Source: Vanrija pseudolonga (taxonomy: Eukaryota; Basidiomycota; Tremellomycetes; Trichosporonales; Trichosporonaceae). From it: DNA of 64,000 bases. Both the position numbers and the translations under genes were made by a program. This document shows positions 10,653 through 21,661 of this stretch, one piece after another. The notes below the pieces were generated by a model. That model saw only the letters and a list, made by a program, of their open reading frames with translations. It did not search any database and was not told the origin of the DNA. Every line of letters begins with the position of its first letter. Within the stretch, counting starts at the first letter, position 1. Location of the stretch: NCBI RefSeq assembly GCF_020906515.1, contig NC_085853.1:930001-994000 (forward strand), in the 5' to 3' direction.

Positions 10653-13154
10653 ATGTCCATACCCATTCCAACCAACCGCGGCGGCCCCAGCTCGGGTGGC
10701 CGTGTTTTCAACTCTTCAACACACACCTCCCTCTCTGCTCCCTCGCCAGCAATGCCCATTCACTACCTCCCCGGCTACACACCACAGCAGCAAAGCAGAC
10801 CACCCCTCAACCGCTCTAGCCAGACCTACTCTGCGGTCCCCGTCCAGCTAGGCAGCAACAGCTACACTGGCTACTCGTCGCACACAATGTCGCCACCCAC
10901 AAACTCCTTTGGCCACGGCTATACATCCTCTTACGACGGTGGTATCCCTCCATCGCTCGATCTTGGCCACGACACTTCGGTCACCACCACCCCTACTTCG
11001 ATCGAGGGCGAGCCAGAGCCCTACCACCTCTACGCGACTTCGCTATCCAGCAGCGACGAGAGCTACCTTGAAGAGAGGCCCCTGGCAGCCTTTAGCAGGG
11101 CACCCGTGTTTATAGACCAGCACTACCTTCAGTCCACCAGCATGACCCCCAGTCTGTCCCAGGACGGCGCCGCTCGCACCAAGCCTCCTCGCCCACCCAA
11201 CGCCTGGATCATCTACCGCTCCGACAAGCTCCGGGCCTTTGAGAACATCCACACACGTGAAGAGCTCAGAGATCTCCTTCAGCAGGCAGACATGCTCGAA
11301 GAGCTTCCCAAGTACCTGACGAGCATTGCCTCGGTCGAAAAGGCTCACCAGCTCGAGGCCGAGTCCAACGGCGCCAGGCGCAAGGGCAAGAAGCCCACCA
11401 AGCCCGCTGTCGAGGGCCGCGGCATCTTCCGCCTCGGCAAGGGCGGCAAGGGATTACCGCAAGCCGAGATCAGCCAGCTCATTAGCAGGCTCTGGAAGGC
11501 AGAGCCAGTCGCTACTCGCAGTGTGTACGAGCGCAAAGCCGAGGTGGCCAAGCAGGAGGTGAGTGCCACTTTGCTCTTTCCCGCGCTGCCACAGTGCTGA
11601 CATGAAACCCACAGCACCTGCAGAAGTACCCAGGGTACAAGTTCCAGCCTGTCCGCAAGGAGGAGAAGGCTGCCATGAAGGCAGTAAAGCAGCAGGAGAA
11701 GGACAGGAAGAAGGCTGAGAAGGAGCTTGCTGCTGGCCACCGTACGTACAGCGGCAAAAACCGGCAACTCGTGCTAACAGTGCCAAGGTGTCCGGCGCTC
11801 AACAGGCCCTCGCATGTCCCGCCCGTCTCCTATCTCGACCGAAGAGCGCCGTCCGCGTTCCCAGGGGCAGAGCATCCAGCTGGAGCGCGCAGCGACGCAC
11901 CCCGGCTACGTCACTGGCCATCAGATGCACCCGCAGATGGTCACCCTCGACAACAGTAAGTGGCGCATTATGCCCCGCACAGGCTGGGAACTAACGCGTT
12001 CGCCAGGATGGCCTCCCCAAGGCCTGCCTTCCCAGATCACCTACATGCAGCCTGCATTCCCCAACGGCCATTACAGCGTGGGATCGGCCCCTGTTCCCCT
12101 CCCGGCGCCGACCATCAACCCAATGGCGACGGGTCTGAACCGCCAATACACTCCCCAGCCACAGGCACTTGCCCCACTCGATGTTCACGCCTATGTTCCG
12201 ACAGCCCCTGGCACCAACAATCTTGTGCCCGCTGAAAACTGGACTGGCGCTCCGCCACCAGATGTGCACGCCATGTACGATGCCAACGGCGCCCTCGAGA
12301 TGGCCCATGTGGCTGTGCCCCCACCAGGCACCCTGCAGGCCTACAACTTTACCGTATCGGCTGATACCTTGTCCGCCGACGACGCTGCCGATGTCCTCAA
12401 TGCCCAAGCAGAGGCTGGCGACGTCGACGAGGCAGGTTTCGCTGCCATGTGGGCTGTCGAGGTTTCCTCCGACAACGAGGGACAGTCGCCAGCACCCCAG
12501 GCGACCACCACTGAGGCGCCGGTTGTGGACCCCAGCCTCACCTGGGCGGAGCTTGGCGAGCAAAACACCGCCTATACTTTCCCCGACCTCGCCCCCGGCC
12601 AGTTCCCCACACCCAGTCAGCTGGTGAGCTCTGACTGGGCGGCTTCCCAGGGTGTGCCATACGTCGCCCAGAGTGGCCTCGTCTCACTCGTCCCTGGCGG
12701 CGCGCCACAGTTGGCAACTGGCGCCACCGGCCGTGAAACTACTGGGCTTGCGACAGGCCCAACCCTCTCGACCCACCAGCTGTCTCCTTTGGACGACGTT
12801 TTCCCTGCGGGCTCGACAGTTTTCCGTCCCCACAACCAGTCGGGACAGCTCCCGGCGATCATGGCCCCCACGACGACCATGTCTGAGAGCGACTTGGCGC
12901 CACGTTACGTGTCGGGCTCGTCGTACCCCACCATTGGGGTCGACTCGGACCACCTAGGCGGCGACTGGAACCCTCAGCACTATGACGCGCAGAACAGTCT
13001 GCAGGACGAGTTCATCACTGGCTCAGACTACACGAAAGAGCCGCTGCTATCGTTTCCCGTGCCGCCGTCGCCACCAACTGCCTCGAGCGTAGGCTACAAG
13101 CGCCCGCCCCCACGCACCCGCACGCCTGGGGCTTCCTATCCTACAGTAGCTTAG
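10653..13154 (+). CDS. HMG-box (MATA-HMG type) transcription factor with split HMG box
   Basis: Predicted sequence-specific DNA-binding regulator, 782 residues, exons 10653-11558, 11615-11741, 11788-11955, 12007-13154. The N-terminal 175 residues are Ser/Thr/Pro/Tyr-rich. The HMG box opens at about residue 180 with RPPNAWIIYRSDKL and resumes at about 269 with LPQAEISQLISRLWKAEP, ending in HLQKYPGYKFQPVRK. About 75 residues, including a Lys-rich GARRKGKKPTKP segment, are inserted between helix 1 and helix 2. A charged Lys/Glu coil follows. The long C-terminal part is Pro/Gln/Ser-rich, typical of activation regions. The start ATG is the first in frame before conserved sequence. The third intron is 51 nt, in frame and stop-free. 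A relation to pheromone-response factors (Mat2/Prf1) is possible, not shown. Confidence 0.82.
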
Positions 13155-13390
13155 GTTGAAGCGTGTCAACACAACAAACCATAGACGCGCACGCACGCCC
13201 AGTCGACGCCACAGAGGCGCCGGCAAGCCAGCGCCGCGCCCCACAGCCGCTGCCCGCACCCAAAATGTGGACCTTACGCCAATTCTCGATCTCTCGTCCG
13301 CCTCTCATCATGTGTCACTAGTATCCCTCTCGCACTACTCTGGTGCCTGCCGCGGCGCACACTACCTGCCCGCATCTGTCTCCCTTTGGT

Positions 13391-13396
13391 AATAAA
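13391..13396 (+). terminator. AATAAA polyadenylation signal candidate
   Basis: A consensus AATAAA hexamer lies 237 nt after the stop codon of the HMG factor in an AT-richer patch, a usual distance for a fungal 3' UTR. Confidence 0.4.
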
Positions 13397-15359
13397 CTGG
13401 TTGTAGCTTGGCACGTAGCTTCTTCCGTATGTCACTGGTATAGTCTGGCAGGGTAGAGGATTCGGTTTGTGACTCGAAGAGGGTGGAAGTGACGCGACGA
13501 CGCGGTGACGACTCCTCGTCGCGCCCGGACCGCGGGTCAAACCGTATCTCTGGTACCTCTGTCGAGGTACATTCCGAAACACCTCAGCGCAGGGGTGCGC
13601 ATGTGATTCGTCGTCGTGGGCGCGTGGGCGATGAGGCGTGGCGCACGGCATGAGGCGGGGGGCGTGGCGCCACGAACGAGAAGCTATTGTTCTCAGAAGG
13701 CTGCGAGTGGCCGCCAGAGACGGGGCGCACTTCGATTGTCCTTTCGAAGCAAGCGACGACGGCTTTCCCCACGATCGGGACTGAGTCGAGTCGAGTCGGG
13801 TTGGGTCAGGTCGAGGGGAGACAGGCCGAGGAACGACGGGCTCGGAAAGGATGCCGCGTTCGGGCTCGGAGATGTGATGAAACGCGGAGGTCGTAGCCGT
13901 CCCCATCACAAGCGGCGCCACGGCACCCGCACGCGCCGGCGGGCAAGTAAACTCAGTATCGCCGCGCAGAACATTCCACCTCTGCGCCCCGACACGGTGC
14001 CGCGGCGCCGGATTGAGCGGCGAGGAAGGAAGCGCCACACGCCGTTATTTCTGGCGGCGCGGCAACGCGCACAGCAGCGCCGCTGGCTGGGCCACTGCCG
14101 CCGTGCCGCCGGTGACGACGTGGCGCGGCTGGGAGCAGGTGACTTTATGAGTGGCGTTGTTGACATCGAGGGGAGACTGGCGATTGGCAAGACTTGCGAG
14201 AGCTTATCGCGGCGGTCATGTGGTGTTCGTGAGGGGGAAGGGGGGGGGGGGGGGTCGTTGACACTGGTGCTGTATCTTCGCATCTTCCCCTTCCTTACCC
14301 ATGCACTCGCCTCGCCACCGCCACCTACCAGCCCCCAACCCCCTCACACCCATCTTTGGGTGCGGTGCTCGGCAGCCATGGATGGCATGCACGACTTGCT
14401 GGGTAGCGACGACTAACTTTGCTGATCAGACTCCCACCAGTTACCTGCCTGCCACTACCACCAATTTGCCACCGTTTGTTGTTTGTGCCTGTTGTCTCGG
14501 CTTGCTGGGCGCGATGACGAAGGCGACGTCAACACCACGACTCGTCACTCGACTTGGCACATCTTCCCACTCGCCCGTCAACATCAACCACCATGGCCTG
14601 TGAGTGCATCGAGTGCATCTGCCGTGCAAGCGTGCGCACGAGCGGGCGGCTGCGAGAGCCTGTGCTGACCACCCCCAGGCATCCCGATCATCTGTGAGTT
14701 CGCCTTGTCGGCAGCACGAGCTCACGCCCAGTCGGTTTCCCGACCAAGGTATGTCCGCGCTGCGAGGGAAGGTGCGACGCTGGAGCCAAGTTCAGGCGCG
14801 GGGGTGTCGTTGAGCGAGAGCGTCGATAGCGAGTGCGCTCGCTCGCGTCGGCAGAGAGAGTGGCCGTGGCCACCCGCTGCGGATGCTGCGGATTGCGGGG
14901 CGGTGCAGTCTTGGCGCCGCTTGCTGGCGGTGGTAGGCACGTCGGCGAGAGCTAGTGCGGGGTGGGTGGGTGGAACGGAGAGAGGCAGAGGCAGCCAGGG
15001 TGCGGGTTAGATGGGCAGAGGTGTAGTGGGGGTAGAGGATGGAGTGAGTGCCGAGCGTGCTGCGCAGCGGGGTAGATGGATCGCGATAAGGAGGCCTTCA
15101 CGAGCTCGATCCACCCGCTGGCGGGTCGCTGCCCGCTCGGCTCGCCAAACAACGGCATATCTCGGCCCCCCGTGCCGCATCAAACGCCGAGATCGCAAGC
15201 ACAGAATGGCAGGCCGAGGCCGCATCGTCGCGAGTGATCCACACACACGCCGACGCCGCCCCATCGGCCACCGTCACGAGCGCCGATACTTCCACCAGCG
15301 ACCCGGCTGGACGCACGCTGCGGCCTTATTAGCCCAGCTGCGATGGCCAGCTCGCGAAA

Positions 15360-15800
15360 CGAGGGCAACGAGCCGCGCCTGCGCGCCGTATCGCGGCGGA
15401 CGGGTACCCCCTCAGCTCGGCGAGGCGATAGCTCCCACGCCTCGATTGGAGACGATCACGCGCTTGGCGTAACAGCTCGCCCCTCAGTGTGCGGGGACAC
15501 CATGTCCGCCTGGGTGAGCTGTTGCCACTCGCCATGTCGTCATCCCTGTGCCGTGCGCCCTGCAGCATCGCGGCGCTTGCGCATCTCTCCACGGCTCGTT
15601 TGGCGGCGCAGATCACGAGCACGGTACAACTTCTCGCGCGGTGCTCGGGACATGCGCTCCGCCTTGGTGAGCTGGCGCTCGTTGCCATGTCGGCGCGGCT
15701 CTGTGCCCCGCCCCGCGGCATCGCGGCGCTCGCACATCTCTCCACGGTCGGATTGACACTGGCGATCACGAGCCTGGCGTAACGGCTCTATTCTCTTGTG
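15360..15800 (-). repeat. Diverged 153-bp tandem repeat, remnant of 51-residue coding repeat
   Basis: Two clear units and a weaker third have the same landmarks 153 bp apart: GGTGAGCTG at 15513 and 15666, and CATCTCTCC at 15582 and 15735. 153 is a multiple of three. On the minus strand neighbouring units read as similar basic peptides, for example LYRARDLRRQTSRGEMRKRR versus LRQARDRQCQSDRGEMCERR. The third unit (LLRQARDRLQSRRG) is in another frame behind a stop, so the tract has decayed or is not coding now. The family is not recognised. Confidence 0.6.
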
Positions 15801-16325
15801 GGGAACCCCGTGTTCCGCGGGCCAGCTGTGGTGATGGGCTTGTCGGCGTGGGTGTGCTCCTGCGCCCGACACTGTCCGCGATGCTCGCAAAGCCAAAGCT
15901 CGTCGCGCCGTCCTACTCGTCGCGCCGTCCTCCTCGTACGCCTCAAGTCTCGGCCCAATCCTCTCCATGCCTCAATCACCCCGCTCGGCCGTCTCATCAA
16001 CTAGCTTCAACCCCACACTCTCCACCATGCCCACATCATTGTCTTCCGTTCACCACCGCTTGCCCACGAACCGAGGCTCGGTCCAGACCAACACGATCTT
16101 GTCAACGCCCCCTCCCTCACCACCCACCTCCACCTCTCGTGGGACCCCGCGTCCCGTCTCACTCTGTTCCATCTGCCACTCTTGTCTCACACTGGTTGCC
16201 TGCCGGTTTGGCATCTGCTCTAGAAGGAGTTCAGAATAGCTAGAACAGAACGGAGAAACCGTCCTCCACAAGCCACAAGCCCGCCCACCTTGTGCCACTC
16301 TCCACATCCTTGTCGCGCCGCGTTT

Positions 16326-16374
16326 GCCGCATCATTGCCGCATCATTGCCGCATCATCGCCGCATCATCGCCGC
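16326..16374. repeat. 11-bp tandem repeat, about 4.5 copies
   Basis: Unit GCCGCATCATY, first two copies ending in T and next two in C, followed by a partial unit. It lies upstream of the zinc-ribbon gene. Confidence 0.85.
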
Positions 16375-16807
16375 CTAACGTGGAAGATCCAGACCACAGC
16401 GCGTCGAGCTCCGCTCGCTAGACCCACCGGCTGTGTAGTGCCTGGCGCCGCGGATGTGGCGATGCCAGACCTACGCGTCTGTCGGTTACGCGACTACGGC
16501 ATGTGTGGAGCAGGTTACTCCGCTTCCTACATTAATTAAAATCAGTTGGGGACATTGTGTTTGGGGCAGCGTGTGGGATGGCCAATCTGTCCCTCACTAA
16601 GCAACCTGAAACGGGCGGATGAGTGACGAGTTTGAAGATGGCCATGCGCGCGCGGCGTTGACAGCCCGCGCCGTGCCTCTGGCGGGAGCTGCTTTCACCT
16701 GTACGCGAGACGAGCGCCGTGATTAGCAGCTCGACGCTCGTTCGGCGGACCTGAGCGAACCTGAACTTGGGGCGGCGGCGCCGACCGATTGCATGCTGAC
16801 GACGTAG

Positions 16808-17961
16808 ATTTCTCAAGACGCGCCGGAGCCGGGGCGAATGTGCCCCAAGTGCCATAACGGTGAGTTGAGGATTGTGGAGCAGGTCGTCAGTGGTGGAGCG
16901 GGCGCAGTAGGCTGGTCGCGTCGTCGACGACTTAACGTCGCGTCAAGTCACCGCTTGCTTGCTTGGGGGAGTGCGCCTTGGTTGGACCGAGATTAGGCCT
17001 AGTACGAGGGGTCGTTCGTCAGGTCATTCGGGGCGAGCGGATTCCGCGACTAGTACGCCAAGCGGGCGTGGCCGAGCGAGCGGGAGTGCCGCCAAGGAGA
17101 CCACATCGCATACATTGCTCGGGCGGCTGGCCACAAATGTGACGGCGCTGTGCGGGGCGGACCTGAGTCACTAACCTCCTATAGCCGCAGTCGTCGGCGC
17201 CACTTCGCGAACCTGGTTCGAGCTCTTTTGGATCCCGCTCATCCCGTTCAGCAAGAAGCGTATTTGGATCTGTTCAATCTGCAGTGAGTTCGGAGCGAGA
17301 TTGAAATGAGGCCGCTCGACGCCAGGGATTGTGCAAGGACAAGTGGGCGGCAGGCGTTGGAATCAATCGCCAAAAGCGTCCTTGCACCCCCGTTGCATCC
17401 GCCAGGGTTACGACCCCTGGCGCAACAGGAAGCCAAGGCACTCCAGCCTTGCCGCAGTTGTCTTGTGTTCGCTCGTCCGAAACATGCTGACGCAACAACT
17501 CCCTTGCACCTTTGGCACTAAACTGCCTTCACGACGGATTTTTGGTGCTCGCCCACCTGGCCACCTGGCCGTGCTCCTTCACTGTGTCGTTGCACATGCC
17601 GCGCTGCTACAACCGCGACGACGCCTTCTTTTCCTTTTCACTTCCGATCCATATGACGGGATTCCGACGGGCTAAACCACGCGCTGTCGCACTTGTTTGC
17701 ACTCACGGAAACCCTTGCTCTCCTTCTCGAAACCGTCCGAAACGTCTTTGAATTGTCGATGCCCGCTTGCTGCTTCTGCTGCTGCTCCTTCTGCTGCGCG
17801 CAGGCTGGGAGATGAAGCAGGGTGATGGCCCAGATCCGCAGCCACCAGGAGCGTATGGACCACCCGCTGGTGGGGGCTACCCGCCGCCGCCGCCGCCGCC
17901 GCAACAATACCAGCCGCAGCAGCCGCCCTACTACGCTCCGCCACCGCCTCCCAACAAGTGA
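16808..17961 (+). CDS. Zinc-ribbon (zinc_ribbon_15-like) protein, 5' end not located
   Basis: Small protein with a four-cysteine zinc ribbon and a proline-rich tail. Exons seen: 16808-16859, 17185-17283, 17804-17961. Together they read through MCPKCHNAAVVGATSRTW and FELFWIPLIPFSKKRIWICS to ICSWEMK, i.e. CPKC and CSIC knuckles around a WFELFW-IPLIPF core, characteristic of this fungal family. The C-terminal 50 residues are Pro/Gln/Tyr-rich (GGGYPPPPPPPQQYQP). Reading phase is kept across both introns. The last intron is 520 nt, about ten times longer than others in the window. The first shown exon follows an acceptor (branch GCTGAC, then TAG), so an upstream exon is expected; alternatively the Met before CPKC is the start. 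Function unknown. Confidence 0.72.
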
Positions 17962-20900
17962 AATAGGCTTTCGTAGAGAGAGACACACAATGGGTCGTGC
18001 CACGGTCCGTGTGTCATTCATTGTACCGCGTCGGCGTTCGGAGAGAATGTGTGAGAGTGGGCTCGAGACCCAAGGCCGACATGACCGCGTTATCGGTTCA
18101 ACTGTTCCATGCGATGGCGCATGGGTAATAAGTATAGGCATGAAATTTTCGATGCGGGAATGCAAACATGTGGACCACGCGTCGTCCGGTGATGATGCAT
18201 GTGCAGCAGCGAAGACGAGACTTTGGCTTTTGTCAATGGCGCCGGGATAAGGACCGGCTCTTGATTGATGACGCCGATCGGCCGCACCGGGCTACTTATT
18301 CGCACTTGCATCATTATCGCAATCGGGCAACCAGGGTCCTCGTCGTCGGCGTTGGCGGCAGCGGACTTGTACGACGACGACGAGGAGCACGACCAACGGC
18401 AAGTCCACAAGGCAGGCGGGGTGCGTCATCACGCGGCAGCCTGTCCCTAAGGCTTCAGGTCCCTCCCTGGCAGGGTCAGTCCCCCTATCTCAAACCAGAC
18501 AGGAGATCTGACGGGCGGCAGAGCCGCAGGAGGGTGGGCTGGCCGCAGGCGAGGGGCACGGATGGGTAGGGGATTTTGGTCATGAGCCGGTTAGTCGCGA
18601 GACACAGGGTGGGCGGGCCTCGAGCCATTGCCCAGCGCCGCCCAGCGCTGTCTGCTGCTAGCGTGGCCATGGCACCAAAGGCAAGACAGGGACAACAACA
18701 AAAGCAGGCACGGTCGGTTATCGCATTGCCATGCTGGTCTAGCAGCCTTGAATGTCGGCACAGTTCCCACAGGCAGGCACAAAAGGTAATAGGCACAGAG
18801 TAGGCAACACAGAGGCCAGACGCAAGTGCTTGCTCTTGCTCTTGCCCGGTGGGCCACGACGAGGAAGCAAAAAAAAAGCGAGGGTGGGTAAGTGTAAAGC
18901 CAAAGCATAGTTTGGTTAGTTGAAGTGTGCCTAGGACAGGATGAGGACGAGGAGGGGGACGAGCAGAGGATGAGTTTGCAGAAGCAGCAAGCACAACACC
19001 GACGACACGACTAGGCTACGGCACCAGGGACTAGAATGCCAACGCAACGAGAGCGCTTGCTCGTTCGACTCACACGGGTTGTTCTCCTCCCAGCGCGCAG
19101 CAGTATCCAGTGCAACGCAACGCAACGCAACGTACCACCATTACCAGGGACAAAGCATCCACCGTGATACCCATAGCGTATTCGCTAGAGCACTGCACAT
19201 TTTTTTTAGCTTTGGTGGCGCCCCTCATTTTCATCATTGCTACGTGCCCCCCTCCCTCCCTCCCTCGCCCGCTGGCCCGTTGCCGCCGCCATAGCACGCA
19301 GGCAGGCACAGCGACGAGAGCGGAACAGGGCGCGCGCGCGCGTGGACAGGCAGTGTGCAGCGTGTGTGTGTGCAGTCGTCGGTCACCGGCATATTATCGT
19401 AAGCTTGGAAGAGTGTGTGTGCGTGCCAAATCCACGGCGCAATCAGTAACAATATACGGTGGCCAGCGAGGTAATCAGGAGGCACCGGATGAAGCGACTG
19501 CGACGACGACCGAGACGAGATCGGCCTGAAAGTGTGATCGCTTGTTGCTTCCACGCGGCGCCAGTGGGGAGGCGACCGAGGGGAGGGACCGGAGGCGAGG
19601 CCTAGTAGCGTGGTTAGGTTGAGGAATTGTCGGTGGGCTGTCATATCCGTGGACAGGAGCAAGGACAAGGCTGCGGCAAGGCACGGGACTGATGCGTAAA
19701 CCGGACCAGCAGGAGGCGAGGAGCGCAAGTACGAGACGAAAACGCGGGCCAACCTTAGCTGTCGCCTGCTGCTTGCTACCTGGCATTGCAGCCGCCTGCC
19801 TGCAGTCGACCTGCGTGCGCCGCCGCCGCCTCCACCGCCGTCCACCGTCCTCACGCCGCCGGCGTAAAAAAAAAGCGCCAGGACCCGATCGAGGCGTAAG
19901 CCGCCTGAGGCTCTGTTTTTGTGTGTTGTTTTGGTTTGGCACGCAGACGGCGGGCGGGAAGACAAGACGACGACGACGACAAACGACGGCCGGTGGCGGC
20001 AACAGCCAACAGCAGCCGCCTGCTAAGAGCGGCATGCTTCACGCGCCGCCGTCGGCGACAGAACCGGGGCCGAAGTAGCGAGGAGCGCCTCGTCGTGCCT
20101 CGGCGCAGAGCATGAGCCAGACGAGCAGCACACGCGGGGCACGCTACTAGGTTTGGCTGGCCCGGCGGGCAGGCGGGGCGCGCCACTTGCGTCCTTGTCA
20201 GCGCACGCACGCAAGCTCGCTCGCTCGCATGCATGCAATGTGGGTCGGTATGGTGGCGGTATGCACTAGACTGGAGGAGGAGCAGGCAGGTCGGCACGCA
20301 GCCCAGTAGGCAGGCAGGTTTGGTCAGGCTCTGGTTCGGTTCCTCAGCCCCTCCCCCCTCCCCTCCCCTCCCCCCGTCCCCCACGCCGTGTCAGGTCGGT
20401 CCGGGTCAGGTCAGGTCAGGTCGCAAAGTCAGGTTCAATGTAAGTAAGAATCAGGTCACGACGGCCGAGGCCAGGACGAGGCGAGACGATTACCCCTCGC
20501 TGCGTCGTTGAATTAAGCACACATTGGGTCAGACTAGCACCAAGAGGGGAGAGAGAGGACGACGAGCAGCAGAGCTCAAGGACGAGGAGCAGCAGCAGCG
20601 GCCATGCAGCCAAGGTGCCTAAACCCGACCGACCGCCGCGGTATATGCTCATGCTCTGCGCGAGTTGCCTGGCTGGGTGGTAGGGATGCGCTGCTTGGAC
20701 AGAGATGCTTGCCTGCTTTGCCTTGCTTTGCCCGGACCAGACTACTGACTGACTGACCGACCGACCGGACTGTCAGTCACGACAACGGGCGGCCAGATCT
20801 CCTTGTGTCCTCTCACCTCACTTCCTCTCTCCTCCTCTCTCTCCCAACCCACAATCGACAACGCTGCGCGATCGTCTAGTGCAGCAGCAGCGACATCTAG

Positions 20901-21661
20901 TGCAGGTTTGTAAAGGTTGTCGACAAAGGTCATTGCATTGTCAAGACACTGTCGATCATCATCATCATCATCATCATTGTCAACACGCCGCCCACCTACT
21001 TCGTCTAGGTAATAACCCTCACATTATTGTCGCAGTCGACGTTCTTTTCAAAACTACAACAACACACACAAACTAGAACACTCAAACTTGGAACCACACA
21101 CACTCGCTCACAACTCGCCTATACTTCTTCTCAGCAGCACTCTCGACTCGTGCTAGCAACCAGCGGCCCATCTCCGACCCCTTCACCACCGTTCCCGCCG
21201 CCGTCACACTCCGTCCCCCCATCCCGCACGCACGCACGCGAGGCGACTCCCCCACAAACCCCCACCGACTCACCCACCTCCCGCTGACCGCCGGCACGCG
21301 CTCAACACCTCGACCCACCGTCAAGATATCATGCGCTACAATCGTTGAGCAGAACGTCGCTGCTCTCCCTCCCCCCTCGCCCCCCTCGACTCTTCTCGAC
21401 GCGTCATTCGATTAAACGGCGGCGACGACTGGCATATAGCTGCCTGCCGCCGTCGCCGCCGCTGTAGCTGCCGCAAGCAGGCTTCTTTCCCCCACACTCG
21501 CCCGCCCTTGCTCGATCGACCTGCTCGCCCGCTTGCCCCGGCGTCGCAACGTCTTGCATCGGCGCAACTCGCAAGCACTCGACCTTATTCTCCCCCCCGC
21601 CGCCGTCCCCGTTCAACCTGGGGGCCCGTAGACGACCAGTCCACGCCCATCGACCCCAGAC
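17962..21661. other. 3.7 kb low-complexity upstream region of the Crk1-type kinase
   Basis: No exon with family resemblance was seen. It has GGTCA tandem units (about 20,392-20,420), a pyrimidine tract (20,345-20,385), an ATC repeat (20,955-20,977), and AC-rich, G-poor sequence from 20.8 kb onward typical of promoter and leader. A consensus donor GTAAGTA at 20440 and acceptor-like CTAG at about 21,008 suggest that part of this is a spliced 5' leader. Confidence 0.45.
20955..20977. repeat. (ATC)n microsatellite
   Basis: Seven to eight consecutive ATC units in the kinase leader region. Confidence 0.85.

Larger units (their letters stand above)
13155..16807. other. 3.65 kb region without a convincing gene; contains decayed repeats
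   Basis: The first 240 bp are the 3' end of the HMG gene. From 13.5 to 14.3 kb the DNA is GC-rich and repetitive with a poly-G run at 14240-14254. From about 15.35 to 15.95 kb there is a diverged 153-bp tandem repeat. At 16326-16374 there is an 11-bp tandem repeat. The missing first exon of the zinc-ribbon gene may also lie here, but I could not identify it. Confidence 0.5.

Noticed and set aside
9157-20446. Shared 13-mer TTCAATGTAAGTA at 9157 and 20434
   Set aside because: It contains a consensus splice donor, which raises the chance of coincidence; too little to claim a common element.
5519-21661. Degenerate transposon in the gene-poor regions
   Set aside because: No terminal inverted or direct repeats, target-site duplications, or transposase/reverse-transcriptase motifs could be recognised; only the 153-bp array remains unexplained.
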